Shown: positions 11,048-22,982 of the stretch, one piece after another
How the letters are laid out: each line of letters starts with the position of its first letter
Position numbering within the stretch: the first letter of the stretch is position 1
The notes under the pieces: generated by a model
The model's input: the letters and a program-made list of their open reading frames with translations, nothing else
Told to the model about the DNA's origin: nothing
Databases searched by the model: none
NCBI RefSeq assembly: GCF_019059575.1
Contig: NW_024881981.1
Coordinates: 248,001-312,000, forward strand
From: Amphibalanus amphitrite
Lineage: Eukaryota; Arthropoda; Thecostraca; Balanomorpha; Balanidae
Direction: 5' to 3'
DNA: 64,000 nucleotides
Program-made: the position numbers and the translations under genes

Positions 11048-14000
11048 CTAGACGAGGCCGCACTGGCAGCGCGGCCGGCGGCGGCGCGGCGCGGCGCGCT
11101 GGGCCACCATTTGTACTGGCTCCAGCAGGTCGGTGACGGGCGCGCCGTTGGACACGGCCGTGTCGGCGGGCGCCGTCTGTCCGTTGGTCTCGGGCTCGGG
11201 CGGCTCCTCGGCGTCCACCTCCTCGAACCAGTCCTCGTCCGAGGAGCTGTGGTGCGAGTGCAGCCGCGCCGACAGCTCCAGCCGCAGCCGGCTCTGCTTG
11301 TGCCGCAGCGGCGGCGGCTCACCGCCCAGCGAACTGACGCGGCGCCGGCCGGCGGCCGCCGGCGGGCCCGGCCGCAGCGGCAGGGAGCCGGCGCGCCCGT
11401 ACGGCGGGCACGGCCGGCCCAGCGCGCAGCACACGGGCCGGCACTCGGCGCGCAGCGGCAGCCGCAGCATGATCGGCTGCCGGCAGAGCGCGCACACAGC
11501 GGCGGTCAGCGGCGGGTGAACACTCACCGGAACCCTACCAGGGCACTCCCTGCAGGGCCGAAACACGGGGCGCAGACAAAACTATTTGGTTTCACGGTGT
11601 CTAATTTTTATAGAATAAACGAAAAAAAAATAAATAAATGTTAATCAACGAGTCAGTATTGACAACACGCTATGCATACACCAACGTTTTACTGATGATA
11701 GACACAACGAAATTTGCTGCAAATGCTCGTATTAACTCCCTATGGCTGGCCAAGTTGGCTCGGTAGACTCAACACAGGGACTTCTATGGACAAGGAAGCG
11801 GGAATGCAGGTACTGAGCCGTTCACGGCACGTCAAGGTCCATCAAATAGATGACCCAGCGAATTATAATCCGCTTCAGATGGATTAAGTGACCATTCGCT
11901 TCAGTAGGACGTCAGAGCCGACTTGCTCACTTTCCTCACAATGAGTCTCACAAACTCGAATACAATAGAACAATACAAAAATGTGATGTCGAGTTAGCGG
12001 CAGTGGCATCCATGACTCGACACATAATTGACAATTATTACCTGGCTGATGTCACAGGCATTCAACGTCGCTCGCATCAGACGCACCTCAAGGGGAAATA
12101 CACGGTAATCCGACTCAGAGGCGAGCAGTGCCTTTTTCACCGATACTTTAAACCTACAGCGATCGCACGACGTTGCCATGGAAAATAATTCGATCGGTTT
12201 GAAGGCTAGGTGAGCCGGAGCACGGAAGCTTCATAACTGCATTGACCTCCATCTCCACTCCATTGGTCAAACGGCAGTGGGTACAAAGCGGTCCCGAAGA
12301 TTCGGTATCCGCTGTCATAAAAGCATCACTGCCTGGATCAGATCTTGATCCGGAGATGGTGGGGATAGGTAGAGGTACTAAAATAAAAAACAGTTTGTCC
12401 TCAGTTTGATTCAAGTTTTGTCTAGCGTTGTTCGAATAATCCGATGCAAATTTGCACAATTCATGCCATTTCATTTGTCCATATTCAACCTGTCTGTGAG
12501 TACTGAGCAATTAAGTAACTATGCACTATCAAAGCATAGAGCGCTTGATAGCCTACCTGTGCTCTAGTACCCACCCAAAAGCTCCAACAACATACACACA
12601 CATCAAAACATATCTGTACAAAACAAGCCTTTTTTACACAGTATCTTTAGCAGAAATAAATTGAATGCTTTATCTAGGGAGAATTCCATGACGTACATCC
12701 CCACATTTTTGCCTGCGATTTTTCTCAGATATAATATCCCCGCACCGAGTAATTTATGGCCGCCGTTTGCAGTTACTGTCAGCAGGTTTCTTTTGCGCAG
12801 CATTTACATGATAAAGGACCGCGGTATAAGTCAAAAGCATAAAAGAACCACCTAACGTATATCTAACCGGGAATTTCGAACTGTCACTGGCTATCGCCTC
12901 ACCCGTATAATTTCGAAAAAGTTCGCAAAACAACCTTACAGTGTGCCCCACAAACACAATGTCCCACACTGGCAACTGGAACCAGATTCTTCGAGTCTGC
13001 TATGTTGCCGATGGATTGAACGTATATTATGCCAGATGCTTCATTTTTTCGAAAGGTGTCCTATTCATCTATAAAATTACAAACGTTGCTCTGATGACAT
13101 AAGATGTTCTCTAAGAAAAACTCGAAGAACCCTGATAAAATGCATATACGGAAAGGTTACCATCGCCTTTGCTGTAAAACAAATAGTACGATGTAGTTTC
13201 TAAAAATGTCACCTTTTGCTAGATGCTTCAAGTTACCTCTCGAAACAGAAATTGTTCAATAAACCACTAAAGCACGTTCATTCCACATGCAGAACGGTTT
13301 CTAAAACGAAACACTGGAACACTGATAAAGGAGGCCGTGTAAAAAAGCATTTGACCTGCATCCATACAACGGGTGGCCATGCCAGTGCACGTTTGGTTAA
13401 TGAACTGAAAATGCTATGGACTAGAAGGGCGACTGGGCGAAATGCAGCTCGAACCAAAATATTCCTGCGACGTGCATAGATATTGCTGAATAGTGACACT
13501 CGGACGAGATAAAAGCGACATCAACATACAACACATCAACACAAAAAAGACGACAACCACAAAACGACACGATGCCGCCGCGGTGGAGAGCTTGCCAGCT
13601 GCCTTACGTCACTACACGAGAACAAAAACCCGTGTGACGGCGGCTCACTGCAGGTGTCTGCAGGCTGGCGAGAGGGACTAGTAGCAACAGACGGGGACAA
13701 AGCTGGTATGGTCGACAAAAGAAACAGACGCCACTAGGGGGACTGAACATGAGCGCACCAACGACACTTTCTGGCCTACCTGGGCAGCTACTTCAGAGTC
13801 AGAGCCAGGAAAACCGGCTGCAGGAGAGGCGCATAACCGTCAGACGCAGGGGGAACGGTGTAACTTTGGTGACGGACCGTACATATTTCATTTTAACAGT
13901 GTTTTTATCGTACTGCTCGATTGTTTGACTCGGCCGCCGCTCGGCGCCAGTGGGCGGTAGGCCGGTGACTGGACTAGTCTGCGCTGCAGTCTGGCCGGCC

Positions 14001-17000
14001 TGGCTCACCTTGTGGTCGCCCATGCAGCGCTCCCGGCCCACCATCCCATATGTGACGTCGCCGTGACCGTCCTGGAAGAGGATAGTACTGAAGTCAGAAC
14101 ACGATAATACTCGTACAATGGAACTTAGGGAGACAGACAGAGACCTGTTTATAAAAGACCGACGGATTTTCGTAAGTTACGACACTTCATAGATAGAGCA
14201 CCTTCACATTCGCAGAATTGTAGATACCAATTGTGCAATCACACTCCTACCAACCTATCCTCCAAACTAACCAACCAAGTGGAACTCATGACTTCATCAG
14301 TATATTCGGGTTCGGCCCGTTGATGATGTGTCCATAAACAAACAAACACAGCCCTCCCGGTTCATCTTTCCTAAACAGTGGCAGCAACTCAACATAAGTC
14401 GACCTCGACTGAAAGCGCTGAGTAGCTGCCGTAATTAGCGCCCTATCAATCTCCAACAGTTGACCAGACGCACCTGATGTATGACCTGGAGAGCCGACTT
14501 GCTCATGAGGATGCGGTCACACCACGACGGGCAGCGGGTCTTCATCAGGTACTCGGACCGGTCCACGTTCTCCTCAAACGGATACGACGGCGGAAACTCG
14601 ATGGGAAACTCGTGCAGGCGGTCCCTGAACTCATCCAACTCCTGGTCGAAACTCAGTAGCTGCAGAGGCGGAGGCGGAAAAAGTCAGAGGCAAGGGGTTA
14701 TACACCCACTACGCCGAAACGGTAGTTAACTATCGTCTCCCGCGAGCACGCACACACGAACAATCACACGCAAAACATGCGATCAACAGTCTCAAACTTA
14801 CGTCTATAGCTGGGGCACACGGCAAACAGACTTAGATAAAATGTGTCGCGTGTTAAGTTCTTGTACGAACAGTGCGTATCTGTGTGATCTTACACACGCC
14901 ATTATTTGTTTATTATACTAAGCGCCTTTGTCTCCAAAATATCAAATTTAGTCTTCCCAAGAAAATATTTTCAACAGAAGTTTGATGAACATTGAACAAT
15001 CATTGGAGCAAAAACGCTGAAAGGTTTCGGGCCAGATCAAACCGAAATCCATCAAAAGTCGTTGCGAATGGCCTGCTGAAGCTAATGATGGATAGCTGGG
15101 CGGTACCCCTGCTGCCCAACTGGGGCGATCTGAGGACTGAGCTCCGTACTCACCCACGATATGTCCTGCAGAAATGTGTCTTGGTGTGTGGAGTGGAAGA
15201 ACTCCTTTTTGCCGACTCTCAACACCACCGTCTCGGAGTCGTCGTGGAACTCCACCATCTCCAGATCAGCTTTGGCCAGCGGCTTGAGATCTTTGGTCAG
15301 GTGCTGCCGCGGAACGGACCAAGGACACCGTCAGGTACGGGATACAATAACAGCCATTCGCACACTGCCGGACAATCAGATCACGCCTTTTTCAGACACT
15401 ACCAGACAAAAAAATGCTACGTCCGGATACGACCCCGTCAGAACAGAGGAACATACAAGCATTTTAAGGGCAATCCTTGAATACAAGAAGACGTCAAAAT
15501 TTTCCTTTCTATGTAGCTCGATATCATATTTACCAGTATAGCGCCTTTTGGGGCGACTAACGGAGCGAGCGAGGGGGTGAGTCTTGCACGTGCGAAATTT
15601 CGAGGGAGTACCTCCAACTGACTTGTGCACGGCACCCTACTGACCGGTTTCTAGCGATGTGCCAAATTTGAGCACAATCGGCCCAGCCGTTCTCGAGATC
15701 TGGAAGCGGCACCCTGCACGTGCGCACGTGCAAAATGGGTCCCAACTGACTTGTGCACGGCACCCTACTAACTGGTCCCTAACCGTGTACCAAATTTGAG
15801 CGCCATCGGTCCAGCCGTTCTCGAGATCTGGAAATGACCCCTGCACGTGCGCACGTGCAGCAGCACCCCAACTCTGGCACATGGATATGCAGTGCCTAGT
15901 GGGTGCCTACCTACATGCCAACTTTCAGCGCAATCGGCCAAGTAGTTACCGAGATATTGCAACAATTACAAAACTGACACCTCTTCGTTTTGCACGTGGC
16001 ACGTGCATAAGGGGTCACCCGCATGCATCGGGAATAGTCCAATACTTGGTAGAAGGAATGAAGCTACCCTACAAAAATTACCGCGTGTAAATCGGTCAAG
16101 TGGTTGCTGAGATATAAGCCTCGCAAAAGCGTCCGCACGGCCGGCCGCTCATACTCAGAAATTTCCGTTAATCTAAGGAAAGACTCCGCTCGCTTCGCTC
16201 GCTCCGTAATCACCCTGTTATTATGACCAATGTCGGATGAGACGGTAACAAATCATACCGACTTGGGGTTAATGACAGAACGCCAACAAATTGTAAAATA
16301 GCACACGGCAGTGATCGCTATCCACCTATGACAACCTGAACACAGCCCTACCTTGACGACACCGTGCGCGTTGACCCGGAAGTTGAAGTCTCCGAAGATG
16401 AAGAAGGGTACGTTGCTGTGCCGGTCAGCGTGGAACCGGTCCAGGGTGTGCTGCAGGGCCCGCCGTCGGTTCTCGCTGTACGGAGACGGACTCTGGGCGC
16501 CGGGGGGGGGGGGGGTATCAACTATCGGTGCTGCTGTATATTCTGAACATATATCACCAACACTGACTAAGCGTTGAATGAGGGTCATTTGCACCAATAA
16601 CCGAAAGCAGCGTCTACGTACCACAAAATGCATTCATATTCATTACTGTATGCCTGGCCTATTCAAATACATTAGCCTGAGGGGTGTGGTAATAACTGGT
16701 GTAAGCAAAGTGACCACGGTCAAAAACGAATTACCAAGTCAACATTTTGGGATGGCCTCGTTCAAAAAATGGCTAAGAGCTTCGGTCTAGACAATTATTT
16801 TATCATTGGCATACAGTAAAATACATACCAAACTCGGCCGGTGATAAATTTTCAAGACCTCAGTCCTTACTGATTTTTGAACTCGGCCTTCGGCCTCGTT
16901 CAAAAATTCAGCAAGGACCTCGGTCTTGAAAATTTATTTACACCGGCCTCGTTCAGTATTGTATAACACGGAGAGTTTGAAAAGCATAACATCGGATTAC

Positions 17001-20000
17001 TGACATTTACGACCGTGCAAAGTGATCACAGAAATCAGCGCTTTCAAGCCAATATTATCCAAACATTTACGACCGTGTTCAAATCTCTAAATGCACGGCT
17101 GCACCGGACATAACCCTGCACAGGCAGCAATGGAGCGTGGCACTTTCTCCAGATATGTTTGCACTAAAACAGCACCAAAAGCCTGATGTACACCAGTCGG
17201 ATCCGCTAGCGCCTCATCGCCGATATGCTAGCTCGTTCGCTGGTACGTTGAAATTTAAACATATGCGACGACAGCATATCCCTCAGCATACCCCTATATA
17301 CCCTTAATTTCTGGCCTCGCAGACTTCTGACCTCCTGCACCCACAAATCCACATTTACCCTACATGTGCTAGCGGTGGTTTAAGAATCCACCGGCGCCCT
17401 TACCGTTTCAATGGCGATCATATTACACGCGTCGTGAAAGAGATGAATGTTGACTAAGTCGATTTCAGTTCCACGTATACGCCAGCGGGTGCGCAGGTAG
17501 CCCTTGCGCGACCACTTGCAGTTGGGGAAGTACTCCTGCGGGAACTTGTCTTTGTCGGCCTCGGAGATGGCGGCCAGGTCACCCGTGTGCACCTCGTGAC
17601 CCTCCACCGGCCGGTAGCGCTCGGCTGCGGCAGGTGCACCAGACAGTTATGACAAGTCTGTAATATACGCTTTAGGTAGTAAAATGTGTCACATTTCTCA
17701 CTGCGACAGGCACACGGGACACAGCTGGATAGTCATTACTTGACTGTACTGCCAGGCCAGTTATTAATGCGTCTAATCTCTCACTGCAGTAGGCATAAGA
17801 AGCAATCACGTCTAACGTACTTAGAACGAAACAAAGTTTGTCACAGCTCTCGCTGCGATGGTTGCACGGATGTCTCAAAACTCTCCCACAACTCTCCCTG
17901 TGGGAGGTGCACTAGAACACCCCGACTCTCCCCGTGATTACTGTCTACAAGTGAGGCGCCGCCGAGTGTCTCACCGGCCCAGTCCCACAGGTCAGCCTGC
18001 TGCAGCCGGCGGCTGATCAGGTACAGGTTGCCCAGCGCCGTGAAACTGGCCGCCCGGTTAAAGTCTTTGTCGAGCAGTATGACGGCCCGGTCGAACTGGC
18101 TGTCGATCTCTGGACTGGCCAACACGTCCCTGGGGGGAGTCACAGGGACGAGGGTCACTGTCTGCTGTCACCGGCGGATCGAGCACGACCGGCCACAGCC
18201 AGAGTACAAACATCAGACCAGCGGGGCCGCCTGATGACTGACGGATACCGAATACGTGATAAAGAGTTCATTTTTTCGATTCCTTGCTTTTCTGTTTTCA
18301 GGTATTATCTCTCTGGAAACGTACGCTAGGCCTGAATGTTCGCTGTTCATGAAAACTAGTTTACCATGTTAAATGTTAAATGGTCTCATAAAACTTATCC
18401 AAAGATAGATATAGCAGATGTGCTATAAAGGAACAAAGACGTCACCACGACGAAATACTAGCTAAACGTATTTGATATATGTTATGCTAAAAGCAATGTA
18501 TGAAACAGGAAAGCCTCAACTGACGACATTGAAAAAGTAAAAGAAAACATAAAAAGTGCATACCTCATGGAGCCAGGTGAGCCAGATCTTTATCAAGCAG
18601 GACGTCTAATGGTGCAAATTTCCCATGATACAAGACATTCCCATGTTGTGTTGGCTGTTAGTTTGTCCCACCCCCGATATCGTAGCCAACTGTCCACTCA
18701 AACCCCGACAGTGCCAGCGTGGCGCAAAAGTGTCGCATCGCTCACCTAACAAAGCTGTCGACATGCTGCATACTGGTCTCGTAGTTTTTGCCGCCTACTT
18801 CTTGACAATGGAGTGCCACGAATTCGGGCCTCCGTTCCCGTATCAGCTAGGAGACACAAAGGAAAAGCTGGTTATCGTTCCGAGCTATCAACCATTCGCC
18901 ATAAACGCATCTACGGTTCTCGTTACAGCGCAAACAGCGATGACCGCGGGCCGGCCTCCAGCGACAGAAGGTACTCAGAGCTTAACCCACGAGCCGCTGG
19001 GGGTGGGGTGGGGGGGGGGCATAAAGTTGCCCCCCCCCCCTTTACGTTTTGTGGAATATCTCCGAAACCTGATGAGCTACGAACGTGAAACTTGGCAAAG
19101 CTTCAAATGAATACCTAAGCAATGTTTGAGAAAAGTTTGGTGGCTGTAGCATTTAAGATGATGTCACAGTGACGTCATAAAGTTGTCGTTTTCCGATATG
19201 GACCGTTTCTGATATCGCTGAGCATGAAACACAACTGTAAATGAACCAGGCAGCATCTACTGTCATCCGAAAACATCTAAGTACACTTTCAACTAGTTCC
19301 TGACCATATAATCAGTCCTTTATATTCATTTTCATATGTCAGATATATCGTGAGGAACCTGCCAGAGTCGCAAATCTGTAATTTGACTTCTGACGTCACT
19401 GTGACGTGATTTCAAATGGGATCGACACCAAATCTGGACACAACCTCGGCTAGGTATTAAGGAAGATGTGCGCGAAGTTTCGTTTCTCAATCTCTTCGCG
19501 TTGCGACGATATCGTCGCAGAAGTAAAGGGGGGGGGGGGCAACTATGTGCCCCCCCCCCCAGCGGCCGGCGGGGAGGCCCAGCGGCCGCCGGGTTAACAA
19601 AGTGCCTAAGATCACTTTTCTTCAGTGCTCACGATATAGTGCCAAGTCAACCGTTCTACGATTAGGTACCTTAACCCTCGCCCGTATAGGGGGGGGGGGG
19701 GGGTCGAACGGACCCCGCTCGGTTTTTCGCGAATAAATCGCGTAAAAAGCGGCCGATCGCGACGAAACTTTCAGTACCCTCGCGTTAATCAATTTTACAC
19801 CTACCCTGAAAATTTCATGACCCTGACCCTAATGACCTTTGACCTGTGACCTACTTTTCGAGACCATGTTTGGCCGGAATCGCGATTCGGCGTATGTCGG
19901 CTCGCATTAGCCGCGCGTTTGAGTCTTTTCGTGTTTTTAAGCGTTCGAACATGGGATATGATGTTGCTCCAATGCATTAGGGTGGGTGTCAAGGTCACCG

Positions 20001-22982
20001 GAAGGTCAGGTCAGGTCATTGACCTTTGATGACCTCGGTTCACTTTTTCGAGTTTTACATGTTTCTAGGCTGGTTTTTGGAGCTGAATTCGAATTTAGCA
20101 ACCATTTGAACATTTACGATGTAGTTTTGGTGCCTTCGTAATATGTTACGAAGCTGTCAGAGGCGGTTGCCACCTACTACGAATACCCTTACTGGTTGAC
20201 CTGACCTGACTCGACCTGGCCTAAATGCATGAAAACATCATCTGTGATCAAAACTAACATGATAATCGTGATCAGCACCCCGAAAAACCCCATAGCAGCC
20301 ACGCTTCACGACTTTCTAACAGGCCGCAATTTTCCCGACTTTTTCCCGAAGGTCGCAACTTCCCGATTTTTTCCTAGGTCATCGGTTGACCTGACCTGGA
20401 AGGTCAACCGATGACCTAGGACCTTAAAATTGGGTATAATCGGCTTCCTCTCGTCACGGACAACACGCTCGTTTTTTTTTCGCGAAGCTCTAGCTCGATC
20501 AGGGGCGAAACGGCAAGGGGGGGGGGGGTCCAACAGACCTCCCTTATACGTTCGCGGCTAGAAAAAACACCAATACGGGCGAGGGTTAATTCATAAACAG
20601 CCAAGGTTACAACGGAACCTGAATATGCGACACTATTGGCTCTTTACCGTGAGCAGAATACCAGTCTGTTCTTAAGAACAAAATGGAGCATATCATAGAA
20701 CGGCGCCGCTGTTTTGCTACCAGAAAAAAAGGTTTTTTAAACGGCTTTTCAGTAAAACATAAAAATATTACTTTGCCATCCTTACCTTCAGAAACTCGTC
20801 GATCCATATTTTCAGCATATGATGGGGCTGCAAAAGGAAAGTGAGTTGGTTAATAAGTCCGTAGTAAGCCAGTACATGAAGCAGTTTGGTCCAGCCGGGT
20901 TGGTTCAACAGGTCACAAGCTCGCACTACCCCCTCCCCTCCCACCTCCCCACCTCTCAGGCTCGAAGGCAGCCTACCCTTGAACTTTACATGGTCGCGAC
21001 TTAAGTGCAACGTCATCTACCTATTTGACAAGGAACTCTTTATCATACCAGCTGTATGCACGTCACAAGCAGACGTCAATTGGATAAGAATAATCAGGTT
21101 TGAAGGGGGCGAAGCCGAGTGAAGAGGAGAGTCTTCCTAATCTCTTTTATGAGATTACAGCGTTAGTCGGGCCGAGAGCGCCGCTAGCGCTTTGAAAGCG
21201 TGTCGTTTGGCCATTATGTCGCTATTGAGTCGCAAAGAGGTTAGTGAGGTATTGCTATTTTACATGAGCCCGGATTTTTCGCAACCGTAAAAAATGTGAA
21301 TTCAGAGCGATTTCTATATCGTATCTGACGAATATTGATTTTGTACATCCAGCATGCCCGTCTTATAGAGCTCATAGTTTTATATTGTCAGTGTTCTATA
21401 TTTGCATTTGCAATCAACAATCAATGGTCGGGACAAGAATATGTTTCTTTTTTACCGAAGCTGGTGTGCACTGACGTACAAAATCGTCCTCAGCACACAC
21501 AATTTTCGACGAAAAAATACAACGTTCCAAAACAATGGAATACCGATGCATGAAAAAAAGACGCTGAACGAATTTTGCAATATCAGTCGCGAGTTATTTT
21601 TAACGGAAATTTAGTCGATGGTGATGATGATGATGATGATTTGGGGGTTGGGGCGTCCGAATAATTACGGAGCGAGCGAAGCGAGCGGAGTCTTTCCCAT
21701 ATAACGGAAAAATCTCAGTATGAGCGGCCCAGCCCGGCCCATAATGCCCGCATTGAGACCCGCACAGAAACTAAGTCTGAATGGTCACGAGCACAGGTGA
21801 TCACTACGCGGAGCTTGTTGTGTGTCATCACGGGCCCACCACTCGGGCATATCGTCCGCGCCTGGTTCACCAGCAGGATTTTGAGCCAAAACTTTAATAT
21901 ATCATAGACGTAGATAAATGATAACAAGTTCCTGGGTCTAGCATAGCCAATTGCATTTTGGCCAATTGCAAGCTGAGGCCTCTTGCACCAAACTACCTAG
22001 CTAGGTAAAATCGAAAAACCTGTTTCAGAATAACCTAATCTAACGGTGGTAAATTTGTTTGCAATAGCCGAATGCATAATCCTACATGTGCTTGCTAAGT
22101 TTTGCACGCAAATTGTTGCATTTGAGACTTGGACTGGGTATACGATGCAAAATAATCCAAGCATTGGTGCAAGAGGATTTTGGTGCAAGAGGCCTCTGGT
22201 CTGAATAACAATGCAGGTCAGTATGTGCTCTCCCTGCCTCAAACTGACGGCCATTGGACACTGGTGCTGGAAATGAGGCCGCTTTCTGGTCCCGGCGTTT
22301 TATTCTCCGGGTGAGTTAGCCCCGTCTAGCGCTTAGCCTTTCGGGACCCTCTCAGAGCCGCGGTTGTTTTCGCCGCTCGGCCCATTCGAGATGCAAAGTT
22401 GATGGTCGCAGGAAGTTTATTTGGGGTCTCTGAATATACGACTTCGAAATTAATCGATTCTACAAAACCTTTTTCTTTCATCTATATGCATACATTTAAC
22501 AGTAGGTAACTCCAGACTAGCCTGGTTTGGCTGGCCCTAAATAAGCTTCGTGTGACTATTAACTTTGCATCTCGACTGGGGCGAGCGGCGAAAACAACCA
22601 CGACCCTGAGTGGGTCCCGAAAGGCTAAATGCTGGACGGGATTAGCCCGCGAGGAGAATAAAACGCCGGGACCAGAAAGCGGCCTCATTTCCGGCACTGA
22701 GTCACTGACTGAGTCGGTAACCAGTTGGGCACCTTATTCACTAAGCAACAAGGACAAAAAAAGAGTTCTAAAAAATAAGCAGCACTTCACAGAGAGGCCA
22801 TTCAGCACCTCCAGTCAGTTGGTGGTGGGTCAAAAGAGTACAAGAAGTCACTTCTAGTTCTATGAACATGGGTACATGTATGAACAAGATAGTGAATCAG
22901 GAATTTAATATACTTGAACTGAACTTACATCCTCGAAAATAGATCCAACATTTGCTGTTAGCAGAAGAACTTCGGTCGCCAT
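11048..22982 (-). CDS. INPP5A: Type I inositol 1,4,5-trisphosphate 5-phosphatase (complete, 10 exons, 513 aa)
   Basis: Exons: 22982-22929, 20827-20786, 18846-18746, 18129-17975, 17624-17404, 16492-16352, 15303-15154, 14659-14474, 14071-14009, 11476-11048; they sum to 1,542 nt with phases kept throughout. The enzyme removes the 5-phosphate from Ins(1,4,5)P3 and Ins(1,3,4,5)P4 and so ends calcium signalling at membranes. The N-terminus (MATEVLLLTANVGSIFED) and LHCQEVGGKNYE match INPP5A. The two hallmark 5-phosphatase motifs are GDFNFR (225-230) and CPSWCDRIL (331-339). CMGDHK at 366-371 precedes the last exon. That exon encodes a long tail (372-513) with an acidic Ser/Glu stretch, ending in an Arg-rich segment and CGLV, a CaaX prenylation box, as in mammalian INPP5A. 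The tail is about 100 residues longer than in the human protein. Intron 2 carries two TTAA MITEs. Confidence 0.96.
15540..16214. mobile_element. Non-autonomous DNA element with internal ~130-bp tandem repeats
   Basis: Both ends carry versions of the same motif in opposite orientation: ACGGAGCGAGCGA near 15560 and TCGCTCGCTCCGT near 16198. The interior holds about four tandem units of 128-150 bp, each with CTGCACGTGCGCACGTGC-like palindromes (near 15586, 15714, 15842 and 15993) and a conserved GAGATCTGGAA phrase. It lies in INPP5A intron 6. No transposase frame. The right end is homologous to DNA at about 21661-21725. Confidence 0.6.
16838..16960. repeat. Long near-perfect hairpin (~47-bp arms, 15-nt loop)
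   Basis: The left arm starts CCGGTGATAAATTTTCAAGA and ends TTTTTGAAC near 16886. The right arm starts GTTCAAAAATTC near 16898 and ends ACACCGG near 16947; the loop is GC-rich. Only a few mismatches and a 3-nt indel separate the arms. It lies in INPP5A intron 5 and looks like a small foldback MITE. Confidence 0.7.
18982..19597. mobile_element. TTAA-flanked MITE (family with poly-G/poly-C ends)
   Basis: TTAA tetranucleotides flank both ends (18982-18985 and 19594-19597). The inverted ends share TTAACCC, GCCGCTGGGGG and GTTGCCCCCCCCCC blocks. There is no coding capacity. TTAA targeting points to a piggyBac-like or Kolobok-like transposase acting in trans. The element lies in INPP5A intron 2, about 135 bases upstream of the exon 3 acceptor. 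Confidence 0.75.
19671..20589. mobile_element. TTAA-flanked piggyBac-like MITE
   Basis: A perfect 17-nt inverted end, TTAACCCTCGCCCGTAT, is present at 19671-19687 and as its complement at 20573-20589. Poly-G tracts lie just inside on both sides (near 19690 and 20518). The interior is rich in GGTCA/TGACC phrases and has no transposase. CCCT directly after the TTAA is typical of piggyBac ends. It sits only 73 bases from the previous MITE, in the same INPP5A intron. Confidence 0.8.
21080..21725. repeat. Dispersed repeat sharing ends with the 15.5-16.2 kb element
   Basis: Positions 21661-21725 (ACGGAGCGAGCGAAGCGAG, AGTCTTTCC, then a TGAGCGGCC phrase) match the complement of about 16140-16207 over roughly 65 bases. 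A related GCGAAGCCGAG/GAGTCTTCC phrase lies near 21109-21135. A (GAT)n run of about 24 bases lies at 21617-21640. All lie in INPP5A intron 1. Limits are approximate. Confidence 0.5.
22258..22706. repeat. Large inverted repeat (~140-bp arms), foldback element
   Basis: The left arm (about 22258-22402) and the right arm (about 22546-22706) are near-complementary. Both contain AATGAGGCCGCTTTCTGG, CCCGGCGTTTTATTCTCC, TAGCCTTTCGGGACC and GTTGTTTTCGCCGCTCG (or complement), with scattered substitutions. A spacer of about 143 bases separates them. No coding capacity. It lies in INPP5A intron 1. Confidence 0.8.

Noticed and set aside
15540-16100. CRISPR-like regular repeats
   Set aside because: The units are ~130-bp tandem copies within a transposon in a eukaryotic intron, with no short repeat/unique spacer structure.
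18625-19110. 161-codon plus-strand frame
   Set aside because: It overlaps INPP5A exon 3 on the opposite strand and runs into a MITE; the minus-strand reading gives LHCQEVGGKNYE of INPP5A.
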